Assembly: GCF_002943715.1 (NCBI RefSeq)
Contig: NZ_MQUA01000013.1
Location: forward strand, 1,667,001 to 1,731,000
Reading direction: 5' to 3'
DNA from: Polaribacter filamentus
GTDB taxonomy: Bacteria; Bacteroidota; Bacteroidia; Flavobacteriales; Flavobacteriaceae
Length of the DNA stretch: 64,000 nucleotides
Below, piece after piece: positions 17,843 to 26,816 of this stretch; positions within the stretch are counted from its first letter, which is position 1, and each line of letters starts with the position of its first letter. Under the pieces are notes generated by a model that saw only the letters and a list, made by a program, of their open reading frames with translations, did no database searches and was not told the DNA's origin. The translations under genes and the position numbers were made by a program.

Positions 17843-18609
17843 AAAAAGGAAAAGTTTTAAATTTATTTGAGAATAACAAAACTGGTGAAAATACAGAAGA
17901 TATATACGCTGCACTTTTAGACGAATTCATTTTACCTTTTACAACTGATTTTAGTAGTTTTGAATACCAAGAAGAAGTATTTGATATTGCTTTAGACGCT
18001 TGGAATTTTGGAAACATAAAATCCCTTTTAGGTGAGAAAGAGTTTAAAGAAGTAATATCATTGGCAAAAGAAAATGATATTAATTATCCTTTATTAAAAA
18101 AGTTGATTGCTCACAAAGTTTCAAAATTTAAAGAATTCACTAATTTTATTGTTGATTTTGATATTCTAGATATTAACGGCGTTTTAAAACTAACGGTAGT
18201 TACAGAAAAAGAAGAAAAATACATGATAGATATGCTGGTGGGAACTTCAGAACCGGAATCTAATAAAGATGATTTTGAAGAAAACTTTATAAATAGATCT
18301 GCAATTTCGTTAAAACCTTTACAGCCATTTATAGATTGGCACAATGCTATTTATCCCGATTCTAAAATTGATGAATCTGTCTTTAATGAAGTTACTATTT
18401 ATTTGATTAACAACAGTAATTTTGATGATATTGAAGCTTATTTAAAAAAGAAATTTGACCGTTATTTTATGATAGAATTAGATGGCTGGCATACCAATAA
18501 AAAAGAATGGCCACAAAAACGTACTTATAAAATGTTTAAAGAATGGTTTCGTATCGATGTTTCTACTGCAGTTTATGATCTAGAAAAAACACCGATTAGT
18601 AAAGCTTAA
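17839..18609 (+). CDS. Hypothetical protein, 256 residues, coupled to the Nudix gene
   Basis: I do not recognise a named family. The protein is acidic and soluble with no signal peptide or membrane helix. It has an all-alpha N-terminal half (DIYAALLDEFILPF; LLKKLIAHKVSKFKEF) and a C-terminal part rich in aromatic residues, with DGWHTNKKEWPQKRTYKMF and KEWFRIDV. Its start overlaps the Nudix stop (ATGA), so the two are made from one message. The combination suggests a housekeeping accessory role, but nothing in the sequence identifies it. Confidence 0.75.
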   Translation: MKKGKVLNLFENNKTGENTEDIYAALLDEFILPFTTDFSSFEYQEEVFDIALDAWNFGNIKSLLGEKEFKEVISLAKENDINYPLLKKLIAHKVSKFKEFTNFIVDFDILDINGVLKLTVVTEKEEKYMIDMLVGTSEPESNKDDFEENFINRSAISLKPLQPFIDWHNAIYPDSKIDESVFNEVTIYLINNSNFDDIEAYLKKKFDRYFMIELDGWHTNKKEWPQKRTYKMFKEWFRIDVSTAVYDLEKTPISKA

Positions 18610-18612
18610 TAA

Positions 18613-18890
18613 AACAGAACGCTTCTTCTAGAAAAATTAAAGATTTAGAGGTCGCAGCTTATATTCATAATGGAGTTTTGGAAGATCAAGTAATTGAAGT
18701 AGATGTAGAAAAAGGTAAAGAAAAAACCATATTAAAATTAAGAAAATTGAATTTTTATGAAAGCGTAAATAAAAGAGAATTTGAATTTTTAACTAATTTA
18801 TTTGATTTAAGAGTCTATTTAACTGCTTTATATAAAATTAAATGGCAAATAAATTTATTTTTTAAACAACTAAAACAAAAATTTTTTTAA
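18613..18890 (+). pseudogene. IS4-family transposase remnant (C-terminal part)
   Basis: An open stretch without a proper start encodes KIKDLEVAAYIHNGVLEDQ, then NKREFEFLTNLFDLR and ALYKIKWQINLFFKQLKQKF. The last block corresponds to the conserved Y-(2)-R/K-W-x-I-E-x-x-F-K-x-x-K region of IS4-type transposases. The catalytic glutamate expected in WQIELLF reads as asparagine here (WQINLFF), and everything before and after the fragment is missing. No inverted repeats were seen around it. It is a dead stub immediately after the hypothetical gene at 17839-18609. Confidence 0.7.
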
Positions 18891-18944
18891 AATACTTCTT
18901 TGTAGATAATTAAAATGTTATTAAAATATGGATTTAATAATGGA

Positions 18945-19700
18945 TTAGTTTTTAGGCTTCTCAAAAAAAGAAGTCCCTAATTTAACCTCACTTACTAAGG
19001 GCAAAGTAAATACCGTTGAAGGTCTAGCTGGTTCTGTTGGCATTGCTTTTTCATTCATTTTGTACCAAGTAATCTCATAAGGTAAAATAAGACCATTTAC
19101 ATTTTCCCATTTATTGTATTTTATAATATGGTAATCATTATTCGGTTCTTTAGCTTTGAATGTAACCGTGTATGCTAACCATTCCATTTGATATGTTTTT
19201 GGATTGTAATACACCTTATAAGTATCATCAGAAGAAGTGCCAATATTTGCTTTGAAAGAAATTTTATACCCAGGATACTGGGTGTTTTCAAAAATCAAAT
19301 CCGCTGTTTTTTCATAAATAATTCCGTCATCAGCCAACACAAAAGGCATTGCATAAAAGTAAAAATAGAGGTTGTAATAAAAATCTTTATTTCCTTTAAA
19401 AGCAGCAGCGTTTTCTTGATCTAACCAAATTTCTTTCCCGTCAAAACCTAAAGAATATTTTGATGAATTAATCACAATTTTCCGCGTTTGTAAATCTGAC
19501 GTATGTGCTTCTTCTCCTATATTAAAAGACAATGTTTTTGCTTTTCTCCAAGTAGCTATTCCTCCGTGCTTTTCAAAAACCTTTGCAAGTTCATCAGGAA
19601 AATTTTCTTTTTTTATTTCTACTTTTTGAGTTGCAGGCTTTGCATCATTTTTACAGGATACTATAGTTGCGATTAATATTAATATAATTATTTTATTCAT
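18945..19700 (-). CDS. DUF6503 family lipoprotein
   Basis: The 251-residue protein starts with a lipoprotein signal peptide (MNKIIILILIATIVSC, lipidated Cys16). It continues with the DUF6503 pattern: LAKVFEKHGGIATWRKAKTLSF, DGKEIWL, DTYKVYYNPKTYQMEWLAY and NVNGLILPYEITWYK. The alternating strands suggest an LolA/LppX-like half-barrel of the kind that binds lipid in the periplasm, although that is inference. It stands between the IS4 remnant and the ABC exporter, on the exporter's strand, about 76 nt after it. A link to that exporter is possible but unproven. Confidence 0.8.
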   Translation of the reverse strand: MNKIIILILIATIVSCKNDAKPATQKVEIKKENFPDELAKVFEKHGGIATWRKAKTLSFNIGEEAHTSDLQTRKIVINSSKYSLGFDGKEIWLDQENAAAFKGNKDFYYNLYFYFYAMPFVLADDGIIYEKTADLIFENTQYPGYKISFKANIGTSSDDTYKVYYNPKTYQMEWLAYTVTFKAKEPNNDYHIIKYNKWENVNGLILPYEITWYKMNEKAMPTEPARPSTVFTLPLVSEVKLGTSFFEKPKN

Positions 19701-19776
19701 TTGACTATGATATTGCTTTTTTAAGTAGTCGGTTTTATAAACGGATATTTACAAACAACCAATACTCTATAATTTA

Positions 19777-21543
19777 TTAAATTTTTGATTGATACGTATA
19801 CAAATCAAAATACCTACCTTTTGCAGCTATCAACTCATTATGTGTGCCTCTTTCTGCAATACTACCCGCTTCAATAACCAAAATTTGATCTGCTTGCATA
19901 ATAGTACTTAACCTATGGGCAATTACAATGGTAGTTCTATCTTTTACTAATTCTGATAAACTTTTCTGAATTAATGATTCACTTTCTGTATCTAAACTAG
20001 ACGTTGCTTCATCTAAAATAATAATTTTTGGATCTGCTAAAATAGCTCTAGCAATGGCCAACCTTTGACGCTGACCACCAGAAAGTTTCACTCCTCTTTC
20101 GCCAATTAAAGTATCTAAACCGTCTTCAAAACGATCTGTAAATTCATTTACATAGGCAGCTTTTACTGCATTTTGTAATTCTTGTTCTGTTGCATTTGGT
20201 CTTGGAAATAAAATATTTTCTCTAATCGTTCCTTCAAATAGAAATTCATCCTGCAAAACAACCCCTAAATGTTTTCTATAACTTGATAATTTTACTTTAG
20301 AAATATCTTGACTATCAATCGTAATTGTACCTGAATGCGGATTTAAAAATGTAGCTGATAAACCAGCAATTGTAGATTTTCCGGATCCAGAACTTCCTAC
20401 CAAAGCAGTTACAGAGCCTGAAGGAACATTGAAACTAATATTATTAATCACTTCTTTTCCTTCTTCATAGGCAAAAGAAACATCTTCAAAAATAATTTCT
20501 CCTTTTATGTTTTCTAAAGCGATTGTTCTTTCTTCATCATCTTCTTCGGCAGACATATTCATGAGCTCTTCTGTTCTATCTAAACCAGCAAGTGCCTCTG
20601 TTAACTGACTTCCAATATTGCTCATTTGTACAATTGGTGCAATCATAAAACCAAGTAATAACGTGAAAGAAAGAAAATCTCCCACTGTTAATTCGCCTGT
20701 TATAATTTTATAACCACCAATTCCCATAATTCCGGTAGAAGCGATTCCTAATAAAAAAGAAGAAGAACTCGTCATTAAAGCAGTGGCTGTTAAACTCTTT
20801 TTCACATTCTGAAATAATTTATCTACCCCTTTTTCAAAAACTTCATTTTCTTGTGCTTCTGCATTAAATGCTTTTATCACTCTAACGCCGGACAAGGTTT
20901 CTACCAATCTACCATTTACTTCGGCATTGATAACTCCTCTATTTCTAAAAATTGGACGTATATATTTAAATGCTTTTAAAGCGACAACTCCGAAAACTGC
21001 CACAGGAAGCAACACAAAAAATGTCATCGATGGACTGATTCCTATCAACAAAACCATCGAAATTACTGCGGTAATTGTTCCGCCTACTAATTGAACCAAA
21101 CCAGTTCCTATTAAGTTTCGAACACCTTCAACATCATTCATAATTCTAGAAACCAAGGCTCCTGATTTTGTATTATCAAAAAAACTAATGGGCAATGACA
21201 ATACTTTTTTCTGGACTTGAGCTCTTAATTCTGATATTAAAAACTGTGCTTGCACACTTAAAATTCGAGTTAATAAAAAAGAGGTAATTGATTGAATTAA
21301 AATTGCGACTCCAACAATAAGTAATAAACTGTAAAGCTGATCGTAATCTTTATTCGGAATCACATCATCTAGCAACGCTTTACTTTTCCAGGGTAAAACT
21401 AGACTCGATAATCTACTGATAACAATCAAAATTAAACCGACAAAAACCAATCTCCGCTTTGGCCAAATAATGGTTTTAAACGCTTTTAATATAGAAACAT
21501 TTGGTTTCTTTTTATCTTGTTTTGAATCTTTAAGATGCTGCAT
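19777..21543 (-). CDS. ABC exporter, fused transmembrane and ATPase domains (MsbA-like)
   Basis: This 588-residue half-transporter has six membrane helices (residues about 25-310), including the coupling region GVRVIKAFNAE. The nucleotide-binding domain follows, with Walker A GSSGSGKS (about 381-388), the Q-loop region VVLQDEFLFEGTIRENI, the signature LSGGQRQR, Walker B IIILDEATSSLD and the H-loop IAHRLSTI. It would work as a homodimer in the inner membrane. Sequences like this include lipid A flippases and multidrug exporters, and the sequence does not distinguish them. It is divergently arranged from the carboxylase operon. Confidence 0.92.
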   Translation of the reverse strand: MQHLKDSKQDKKKPNVSILKAFKTIIWPKRRLVFVGLILIVISRLSSLVLPWKSKALLDDVIPNKDYDQLYSLLLIVGVAILIQSITSFLLTRILSVQAQFLISELRAQVQKKVLSLPISFFDNTKSGALVSRIMNDVEGVRNLIGTGLVQLVGGTITAVISMVLLIGISPSMTFFVLLPVAVFGVVALKAFKYIRPIFRNRGVINAEVNGRLVETLSGVRVIKAFNAEAQENEVFEKGVDKLFQNVKKSLTATALMTSSSSFLLGIASTGIMGIGGYKIITGELTVGDFLSFTLLLGFMIAPIVQMSNIGSQLTEALAGLDRTEELMNMSAEEDDEERTIALENIKGEIIFEDVSFAYEEGKEVINNISFNVPSGSVTALVGSSGSGKSTIAGLSATFLNPHSGTITIDSQDISKVKLSSYRKHLGVVLQDEFLFEGTIRENILFPRPNATEQELQNAVKAAYVNEFTDRFEDGLDTLIGERGVKLSGGQRQRLAIARAILADPKIIILDEATSSLDTESESLIQKSLSELVKDRTTIVIAHRLSTIMQADQILVIEAGSIAERGTHNELIAAKGRYFDLYTYQSKI

Positions 21544-21743
21544 AATTTAATTTAAAAATATAATTTACCAACTAATATCAATTTACATGCCACTCAAATG
21601 AACATGACATTATTGCAAGAAATTGACAAATGATGTGTGCCCATTTTATAATAACCCCTCTTAATTAACCATCTTATAAAAATCATTTAAATAGAAAGCT
21701 TAATAATGCTTATATTTACAAAGCATCCCTAAATTATTAAGAA

Positions 21744-22229
21744 GTGACGAATTCTTACCAGGTAAAAGTAAACAATACTTTCGATTTTAAGATTGATACA
21801 GAAGCTGTTTTAAACCTCGATTCCTTAGAAGTTTCAGATTTAAAATTTCATATATTACAAAATAACACCTCTTACAAAACGGAAATTATTAACGCTAATT
21901 TTAATCAGAAATCTTATTCGGTTAAAGTAAATAACAACACTTATAACGTAACTATTTTTAACGAATTAGATGCGTTAATCAAAGAAATGGGATTTGAAAT
22001 TGGCGCTACAAAAAAAATAAACGAAATTAAGGCTCCGATGCCTGGTTTAATACTATCGGTTGATGTAAAAGTTGGTCAGGAAGTTAAAGAAGATGATGCA
22101 CTTTTAGTTTTAGAAGCCATGAAAATGGAAAACGTTTTAACATCACCAAGAGACGGAATTATAAAATCTATTTCAATCACTAAAGGCGAAACTGTAAACA
22201 AAAACCAGCTTTTAATTGAATTTGAATAG
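21744..22229 (+). CDS. Biotin carboxyl carrier subunit of an acyl-CoA carboxylase
   Basis: This small subunit carries the biotin that shuttles CO2 between the biotin carboxylase and carboxyltransferase subunits. The C-terminal biotinyl domain has the attachment motif EAMKMEN at 124-130, with Lys127 as the biotinylated residue. APMPGLILSVDVKVGQEV forms the preceding hairpin. The N-terminal 90 residues are a strand-rich region of unclear role, as in other three-subunit propionyl/acyl-CoA carboxylases of Bacteroidota. The only plausible start is GTG at 21744. The gene is followed by accC and the broken carboxyltransferase gene. Confidence 0.9.
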   Translation: MTNSYQVKVNNTFDFKIDTEAVLNLDSLEVSDLKFHILQNNTSYKTEIINANFNQKSYSVKVNNNTYNVTIFNELDALIKEMGFEIGATKKINEIKAPMPGLILSVDVKVGQEVKEDDALLVLEAMKMENVLTSPRDGIIKSISITKGETVNKNQLLIEFE

Positions 22230-22294
22230 ACACAGAATATACTTTTTTGTATATCAATCTGTATAAAATTAGCACACTTTTGATCTTTAAAAAT

Positions 22295-23740
22295 ATGCAT
22301 ATAAAAAAAATTTTAATAGCAAATAGAGGTGAAATTGCCATTCGTGTAATGCGAACTGCAAAAAAAATGGGCATAAAAACGGTTGCAGTATATTCAACTG
22401 CGGATAGAAATGCACCTCATGTTCGCTTTGCAGACGAAGCTGTATTAATTGGCGAAGCGCCTTCCAATAAATCGTATTTATTAGGCGATAAAATTATTGA
22501 AGTTGCTAAAAAATTAGGAGTAGATGCTATTCATCCTGGATATGGATTTTTGTCTGAAAACGCAAATTTTGCAGAATCTTGCGAAAATAATAACATCATT
22601 TTTATTGGTCCAAAATCGAAAGCGATTAAAATTATGGGAAGTAAATTAGCAGCAAAAGAAGCCGTAAAAGCATATTATATTCCGATGGTTCCTGGAACAG
22701 ACAAAGCCATAACTGACATTCCTGAAGCAAAACAAATAGCGCGCCAAATTGGATTTCCTATTCTGATTAAAGCATCTGCAGGTGGTGGTGGAAAAGGAAT
22801 GCGTATCGTAGAAAAAGAATCAGAATTTGAATCACAAATGAACCGTGCAATTAGCGAAGCCACTTCTGCATTTGGTGATGGAGCTGTTTTTATAGAAAAA
22901 TATGTAACCTCACCGCGACATATCGAAATTCAAATTATGGCAGACTCGCATGGCAATGTCGTGCATCTTTTTGAACGCGAATGTAGTATACAACGTCGTC
23001 ATCAAAAAGTAATTGAAGAAGCTCCTTCATCCGTTTTAACTCCGGAATTACGCACAAAAATGGGCGAAGCGGCAATTAAAGTAGCAAAATCTTGCGATTA
23101 TTTAGGTGCCGGAACTGTTGAATTCTTGTTAGATGACGCTCATAATTTCTATTTTTTAGAAATGAATACACGCTTGCAAGTAGAACATCCTGTTACTGAA
23201 TGGATCACCGGAACAGATTTAGTCGAATTACAAATTCGTGTTGCTCGTGGCGAAATATTACCTATCAATCAAGAAAGCTTAAAAATTAATGGGCATGCTT
23301 TAGAATTGCGTGTTTATGCAGAAGATCCTTTAAATGATTTTTTACCAAGTGTAGGTAATTTAAAAGTTTATAAATTACCCGAAGGGAAAAATATTCGCGT
23401 AGATAATGGTTTTGAACAGGGAATGGATATTCCTATTTATTACGACCCAATGTTGTCTAAATTAATAACCTACGGAAAAACTCGAGAAGAAGCTATCGAA
23501 TTAATGATTACTGCTATACAAAATTATCAAATTGAAGGTATTCAAACTACACTACCTTTCGGTAGTTTTGTATGCAATCACGATGCATTCCGTTCAGGTA
23601 ATTTTGATACGCATTTTGTGAAAAAATACTATTCTCCTGAAACTTTAAAAAGCAAGCAGGAAGAAGAAGCAAAAATTGCTGCATTTGTTGCTGTACAACA
23701 GTATCTTGAAGACCTGAAATTAGTGCGATTGCCTTCGTAG
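22295..23740 (+). CDS. accC: Biotin carboxylase subunit of an acyl-CoA carboxylase
   Basis: The enzyme uses ATP and bicarbonate to carboxylate biotin on the carrier subunit. The N-terminal preATP-grasp domain begins KILIANRGEIAIRVMRTAKK. The ATP-grasp domain shows the glycine loop KASAGGGGKGMR and the catalytic segment EMNTRLQVEHPVTE. The C-terminal domain includes GHALELRVYAEDP. The frame is open from 22247, but that extension is hydrophobic and unlike the family; ATG 22295 gives the classic start and a normal 481 residues. The gene lies 65 nt after the biotin carrier gene, forming an operon that continues into the IS-split carboxyltransferase gene. Confidence 0.95.
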   Translation: MHIKKILIANRGEIAIRVMRTAKKMGIKTVAVYSTADRNAPHVRFADEAVLIGEAPSNKSYLLGDKIIEVAKKLGVDAIHPGYGFLSENANFAESCENNNIIFIGPKSKAIKIMGSKLAAKEAVKAYYIPMVPGTDKAITDIPEAKQIARQIGFPILIKASAGGGGKGMRIVEKESEFESQMNRAISEATSAFGDGAVFIEKYVTSPRHIEIQIMADSHGNVVHLFERECSIQRRHQKVIEEAPSSVLTPELRTKMGEAAIKVAKSCDYLGAGTVEFLLDDAHNFYFLEMNTRLQVEHPVTEWITGTDLVELQIRVARGEILPINQESLKINGHALELRVYAEDPLNDFLPSVGNLKVYKLPEGKNIRVDNGFEQGMDIPIYYDPMLSKLITYGKTREEAIELMITAIQNYQIEGIQTTLPFGSFVCNHDAFRSGNFDTHFVKKYYSPETLKSKQEEEAKIAAFVAVQQYLEDLKLVRLPS

Positions 23741-23844
23741 ATTTTTTTTTAGTATTCAATAGCAATAGCAAAATTAAAAAATATACCTAAAAATAGTGTT
23801 TTTTTTTAAAGCATTATCAAACAAAATAGAAAAATTACATTCAG

Positions 23845-23872
23845 CTTTGTGCCTTAGCGCCTCTGCGAGAAA
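23845..23872. repeat. Short dispersed-type repeat unit between accC and the carboxyltransferase gene
   Basis: CTTTGTGCCTTAGCGCCTCTGCGAGAAA stands out by higher GC against its AT-rich surroundings. It is built from near-nine-base periods (CTTTGTGCC, TTAGCGCCT, CTGCGAGAA). Sequences of this kind recur between genes in many Bacteroidota and some other bacteria. It ends 12 nt before the carboxyltransferase ATG at 23885. Function unknown; only one copy is in this window, so the 'dispersed' label is from general knowledge. Confidence 0.45.
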
Positions 23873-23884
23873 AAAGCATATAAA

Positions 23885-25084
23885 ATGGAATCCAAAATAA
23901 AAGACCTTAACGAAAAACTTGCACTAGCCTATTTAGGCGGCGGACAAGCAAGAATAGAGAATCAACATCAGAAGAAAAAATTAACAGCAAGAGAACGAGT
24001 TTTATATCTTTTAGACGAAGGTTCTTTTGAAGAAATCGGAGCTTTAGTTATCCACAGAACGAAAGAATTTGGGATGGAAAAAGAAGTTTTTTACGGAGAT
24101 GGTGTTGTAACAGGTTACGGAACAATAAATGGTAGATTAACCTATGTTTTTGCACAAGATTTTACCGTTTTTGGAGGTTCTTTATCAGAAACACATGCAG
24201 AGAAAATTTGCAAAGTGATGGATTTAGCGCTTAAAGTTGGAGCACCTATTATTGGCTTAAATGATTCTGGTGGGGCTAGAATTCAAGAAGGCGTTAGATC
24301 GCTTGGTGGTTATGCAGATATTTTTTACAAAAACGTACAATCATCTGGCGTAATTCCGCAACTTTCTGCAATTATGGGTCCTTGTGCTGGAGGAGCTGTG
24401 TATTCACCTGCAATGACAGATTTTACCATTATGGTAGAAGACACTAGTTATATGTTTGTTACAGGTCCGAATGTAGTGAAAACTGTAACGAACGAAGAAG
24501 TGTCTAGTGAAGAATTAGGTGGTGCAAGTGCACATGCTACCAAATCTGGTGTGGCACATAAAACGTCTGCAAATGACGTAGAATGTTTAGAAGACGTAAA
24601 AAAACTTATAAGTTATTTACCTCAAAATAATACAGAAACACCTAAAATATTGCCTTTTAAATTGCAGGATGAAATAAGAGAAAGCTTATCAACCATCATT
24701 CCTGACAATGCCAACAAACCTTATGATATGCATGCTGTGATATCTGGAATCATAGATGAAGATTCATTTTACGAAATTCATAAAGACTATGCTGAAAATA
24801 TTATTGTAGGTTTTGCACGATTAGGAGGGAGAAGTATTGGTATTGTGGCAAATCAACCGCTATTTTTAGCGGGTGTTTTAGACGTAAATAGTTCAAAAAA
24901 AGCAGCTCGTTTTGTCCGTTTTTGCGATGCTTTTAATATTCCGCTTTTAGTTTTAGAAGATGTTCCGGGATTTTTACCAGGAACAGATCAAGAATGGAAC
25001 GGTATTATTGTAAACGGAGCAAAATTATTATATGCATTTAGTGAAGCAACCGTGCCTAGAATTACCGTAATTATACCAAAATAG
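23885..25084 (+). pseudogene. Acyl-CoA (propionyl-CoA type) carboxylase carboxyltransferase, 5' part, split by an IS
   Basis: The carboxyltransferase subunit transfers CO2 from carboxybiotin to an acyl-CoA, probably propionyl-CoA. The N-terminal part is intact: [18 protein letters not shown], the acyl-CoA oxyanion region [17 protein letters not shown] (here [13 protein letters not shown]), and [17 protein letters not shown]. The real coding sequence ends at 25073 within RITVI; the last codons to the TAG at 25083 come from the inserted IS. Joining 23885-25073 to 26198-26550 gives 1542 bases, exactly 513 codons plus stop, the normal length. The truncated product lacks the last 118 or so residues, including the second glycine-rich CoA/biotin loop ([18 protein letters not shown]), so it should be inactive. 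Confidence 0.9.
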
Positions 25085-26195
25085 TTTTTTAATGCCGTGT
25101 ATTTTCATTATATTACGTTATGGGAAGAATAGCAAGTTTAGATATTTCAGAATCACTAATTGAGCTTAAAGAACTAGTGTCAAAGCAAACAACATTAAAA
25201 GGGGAAAAGCGAGTAAAATCTTTAATTTATATAAAGACAAAAAAGTTTAAAACTCGACAAGAAGTGTCAGCTTCTGTAGGAGTTCACATCAGAACATTAG
25301 AAAGATGGGTAGAAACCTATAAATTATTTGGAATTGATCAAATGATTAGTGATAAGCCAAAAAATAAACAATCAAAAATTATTACTTCTGAAATTCATTT
25401 AGGTTTATCGCAAAGAGTTAATGACCCTCTCAACCCTTTTTTAGGATATTGGGATGCGCAAATATGGGTAAATGAAACCTATGGGATTGAGATAAAATAT
25501 CAACGTATTCGAGAGTATTTAAAGCAACATTTTAAAACAAAACTTAAAAGCCCGCGAAAATCTCATTACAAAAAAAATGTAGAGGCTGAAAAAGCCTTTT
25601 TAAAAACTACCTAATACGCTAAACAACATTAGATTAAGTCTAAATAAAAATAAATACAAAGAGGTAAATCTATATTTTCAAGACGAAGCTAGATTTGGAA
25701 TGATGAATCATTTAGGAAAATATTTAACAGCTAGTGGAGTCAAACCAATAGTTACTTATCAGCATATTTTCAAAACAACTTATCTATATGGAAGTTATTC
25801 CCCAATCAATGGAGATTGTTTTGTATGGGAAATTAATGGTGTTGATACTAAAATATTCGAAGCCTATCTTAAAGAATTCTCTTTATATAAGCCTAAGGAA
25901 TATAAAATTGTGGTGATCGATAACGCAGGTTTTCATTCAACAAAGAATATCGAAATACCTGAAAATATTCATTTATTAAGAATCCCCCTTATAATCCAGA
26001 GTTAAATCCTTGTGAACAAGTTTGGCAATACATTAAAAATAGATTTAAAAATCAACGCTTTGAAAAAATGGAAAACCTTAAAGAATGGCTACATAAAACC
26101 GTCACGAAAATGGATAGTGAAACGATTAAATCTATAACTGGAAATCATCATTTTCTAAATGCATTTAATGCGACATTTATTAACTAAATTGGTAT
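25074..26195 (+). mobile_element. IS630-family insertion sequence inside the carboxyltransferase gene
   Basis: The element is about 1.12 kb and begins TACCAAAATAGTTTTTTAATG. Its right end, read on the minus strand, begins TACCAATTTAGTTAATAAATG, giving imperfect terminal inverted repeats of about 24 bases. The flanks share TA (or TTA): ...GTAATTA at 25067-25073 and TTACTCGC at 26195-26202. This fits the TA target duplication of IS630/Tc1-type elements. Removing the element and one copy of the target restores the host reading frame (V-I-T-R-K-A-Y). The exact right end is uncertain by one base. Confidence 0.88.
25120..26187 (+). pseudogene. IS630-family transposase, broken by two frame changes
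   Basis: The N-terminal part (to 25614) is a winged helix-turn-helix DNA-binding region, with SASVGVHIRTLERWVETYKL. The catalytic DDE domain continues in another frame from about 25605: YFQDEARFGM gives the first aspartate, KIVVIDNAGFH the second, and PYNPELNPCEQVW the final glutamate. A second frame change falls in a C5 run at about 25984-25988, where six C would keep the frame. The first change lies in an A5 run at about 25599-25603; the frame needed is +1, so a normal -1 programmed slip does not connect the ORFs. Either the element is dead or both runs are miscounted by one or two bases. Confidence 0.85.
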
Positions 26196-26197
26196 TA

Positions 26198-26550
26198 CTC
26201 GCAAAGCTTATGGTGGTGCTTATGATGTAATGAACTCTAAACATATTGGAGCAGATATGAATTTTGCTTGGCCAAGTGCAGAAATTGCAGTTATGGGAGC
26301 AAAAGGAGCGGCTGAAATTATTTTTAAAAAAGAAATTAAATCCGCAGAAAATCCAGAAGAAAAATGGAAAGAAAAAGAAGCCGAATATGCCGCACTTTTT
26401 GCGAATCCTTATAGTGCCGCGCAACGCGGATTTATAGATGAAATAATTTTACCGAAAGATACGAGACGAAAATTAATAAAAGCCTTTGCGATGCTCCAAA
26501 ATAAAAAAGTAGAAAGACCAAAACGAAAACATGGAAATATTCCTTTATAA
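26198..26550 (+). pseudogene. Acyl-CoA carboxylase carboxyltransferase, 3' part, separated by the IS
   Basis: This segment continues the interrupted gene: [20 protein letters not shown], then a lysine- and glutamate-rich helix ([15 protein letters not shown]), [17 protein letters not shown], and the usual terminus ending KRKHGNIPL. It holds the C-terminal catalytic loop and the dimer-interface helices of the carboxyltransferase. Without a start codon in place it is unlikely to be translated unless an internal ATG (26230) is used, which would yield a 106-residue fragment lacking most of the active site. Confidence 0.88.
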
Positions 26551-26602
26551 CTTTATAATAATACTACCAGTTGTGCATTTTGGGTTATAATATTTGTTAA
26601 GA

Positions 26603-26644
26603 TGGCATTTCGAGTGATTTTTTCTTTAAAAAATTATATCGAGA
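26603..26644 (-). repeat. Hairpin intergenic repeat, TCTCGATA family, copy 2 (inverted)
   Basis: On the minus strand this reads TCTCGATATAATTTTTT, a short loop, then AAAAAATCACTCGAAATG. It is the same frame as the copies at 177-218, 26671-26722 and 42818-42863. It faces copy 3 head to head, with TATCGAGAA at 26637-26645 and TTCTCGATA at 26670-26678. Confidence 0.7.
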
Positions 26645-26670
26645 ACCTCTATAAAAGCTAAAATTGTTAT

Positions 26671-26722
26671 TCTCGATACAATTTTCACTCATTTCAATCG
26701 TAAAACTTACTCGAATTGACAG
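26671..26722 (+). repeat. Hairpin intergenic repeat, TCTCGATA family, copy 3
   Basis: The sequence TCTCGATACAATTTT is followed by a loop and AAAACTTACTCGAATTGACAG. It stands in inverted orientation to copy 2, in the gap between the broken carboxylase gene and acs. Confidence 0.7.
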
Positions 26723-26768
26723 AATTTTTAAAAATTTACAAAGGGTTTTGATATTAACCTTTTCACAG

Positions 26769-26800
26769 AAAAAGGGCCTTACTAAAAGCCACTTTTTTAT
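26769..26800 (-). terminator. Probable terminator downstream of acs
   Basis: AAAAAGGGCC and GCCACTTTTTT flank a nine-base loop with partial pairing. Read on the minus strand it follows the acs stop by about 20 nt and ends in a T run. The stem is imperfect. Confidence 0.5.
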
Positions 26801-26816
26801 TCTTATATTCTATAAA

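Noticed and set aside
22247..22294. N-terminal extension of the biotin carboxylase frame
   Set aside because: The extension has no counterpart in the family, while ATG 22295 yields the canonical KILIANRGEIA start.
25595..25640. Programmed -1 frameshift joining the two IS630 transposase frames
   Set aside because: The -1 frame after the A5 run meets a stop (CGC TAA) within a few codons. Only the +1 frame is open, so ordinary -1 slippage does not explain the junction.
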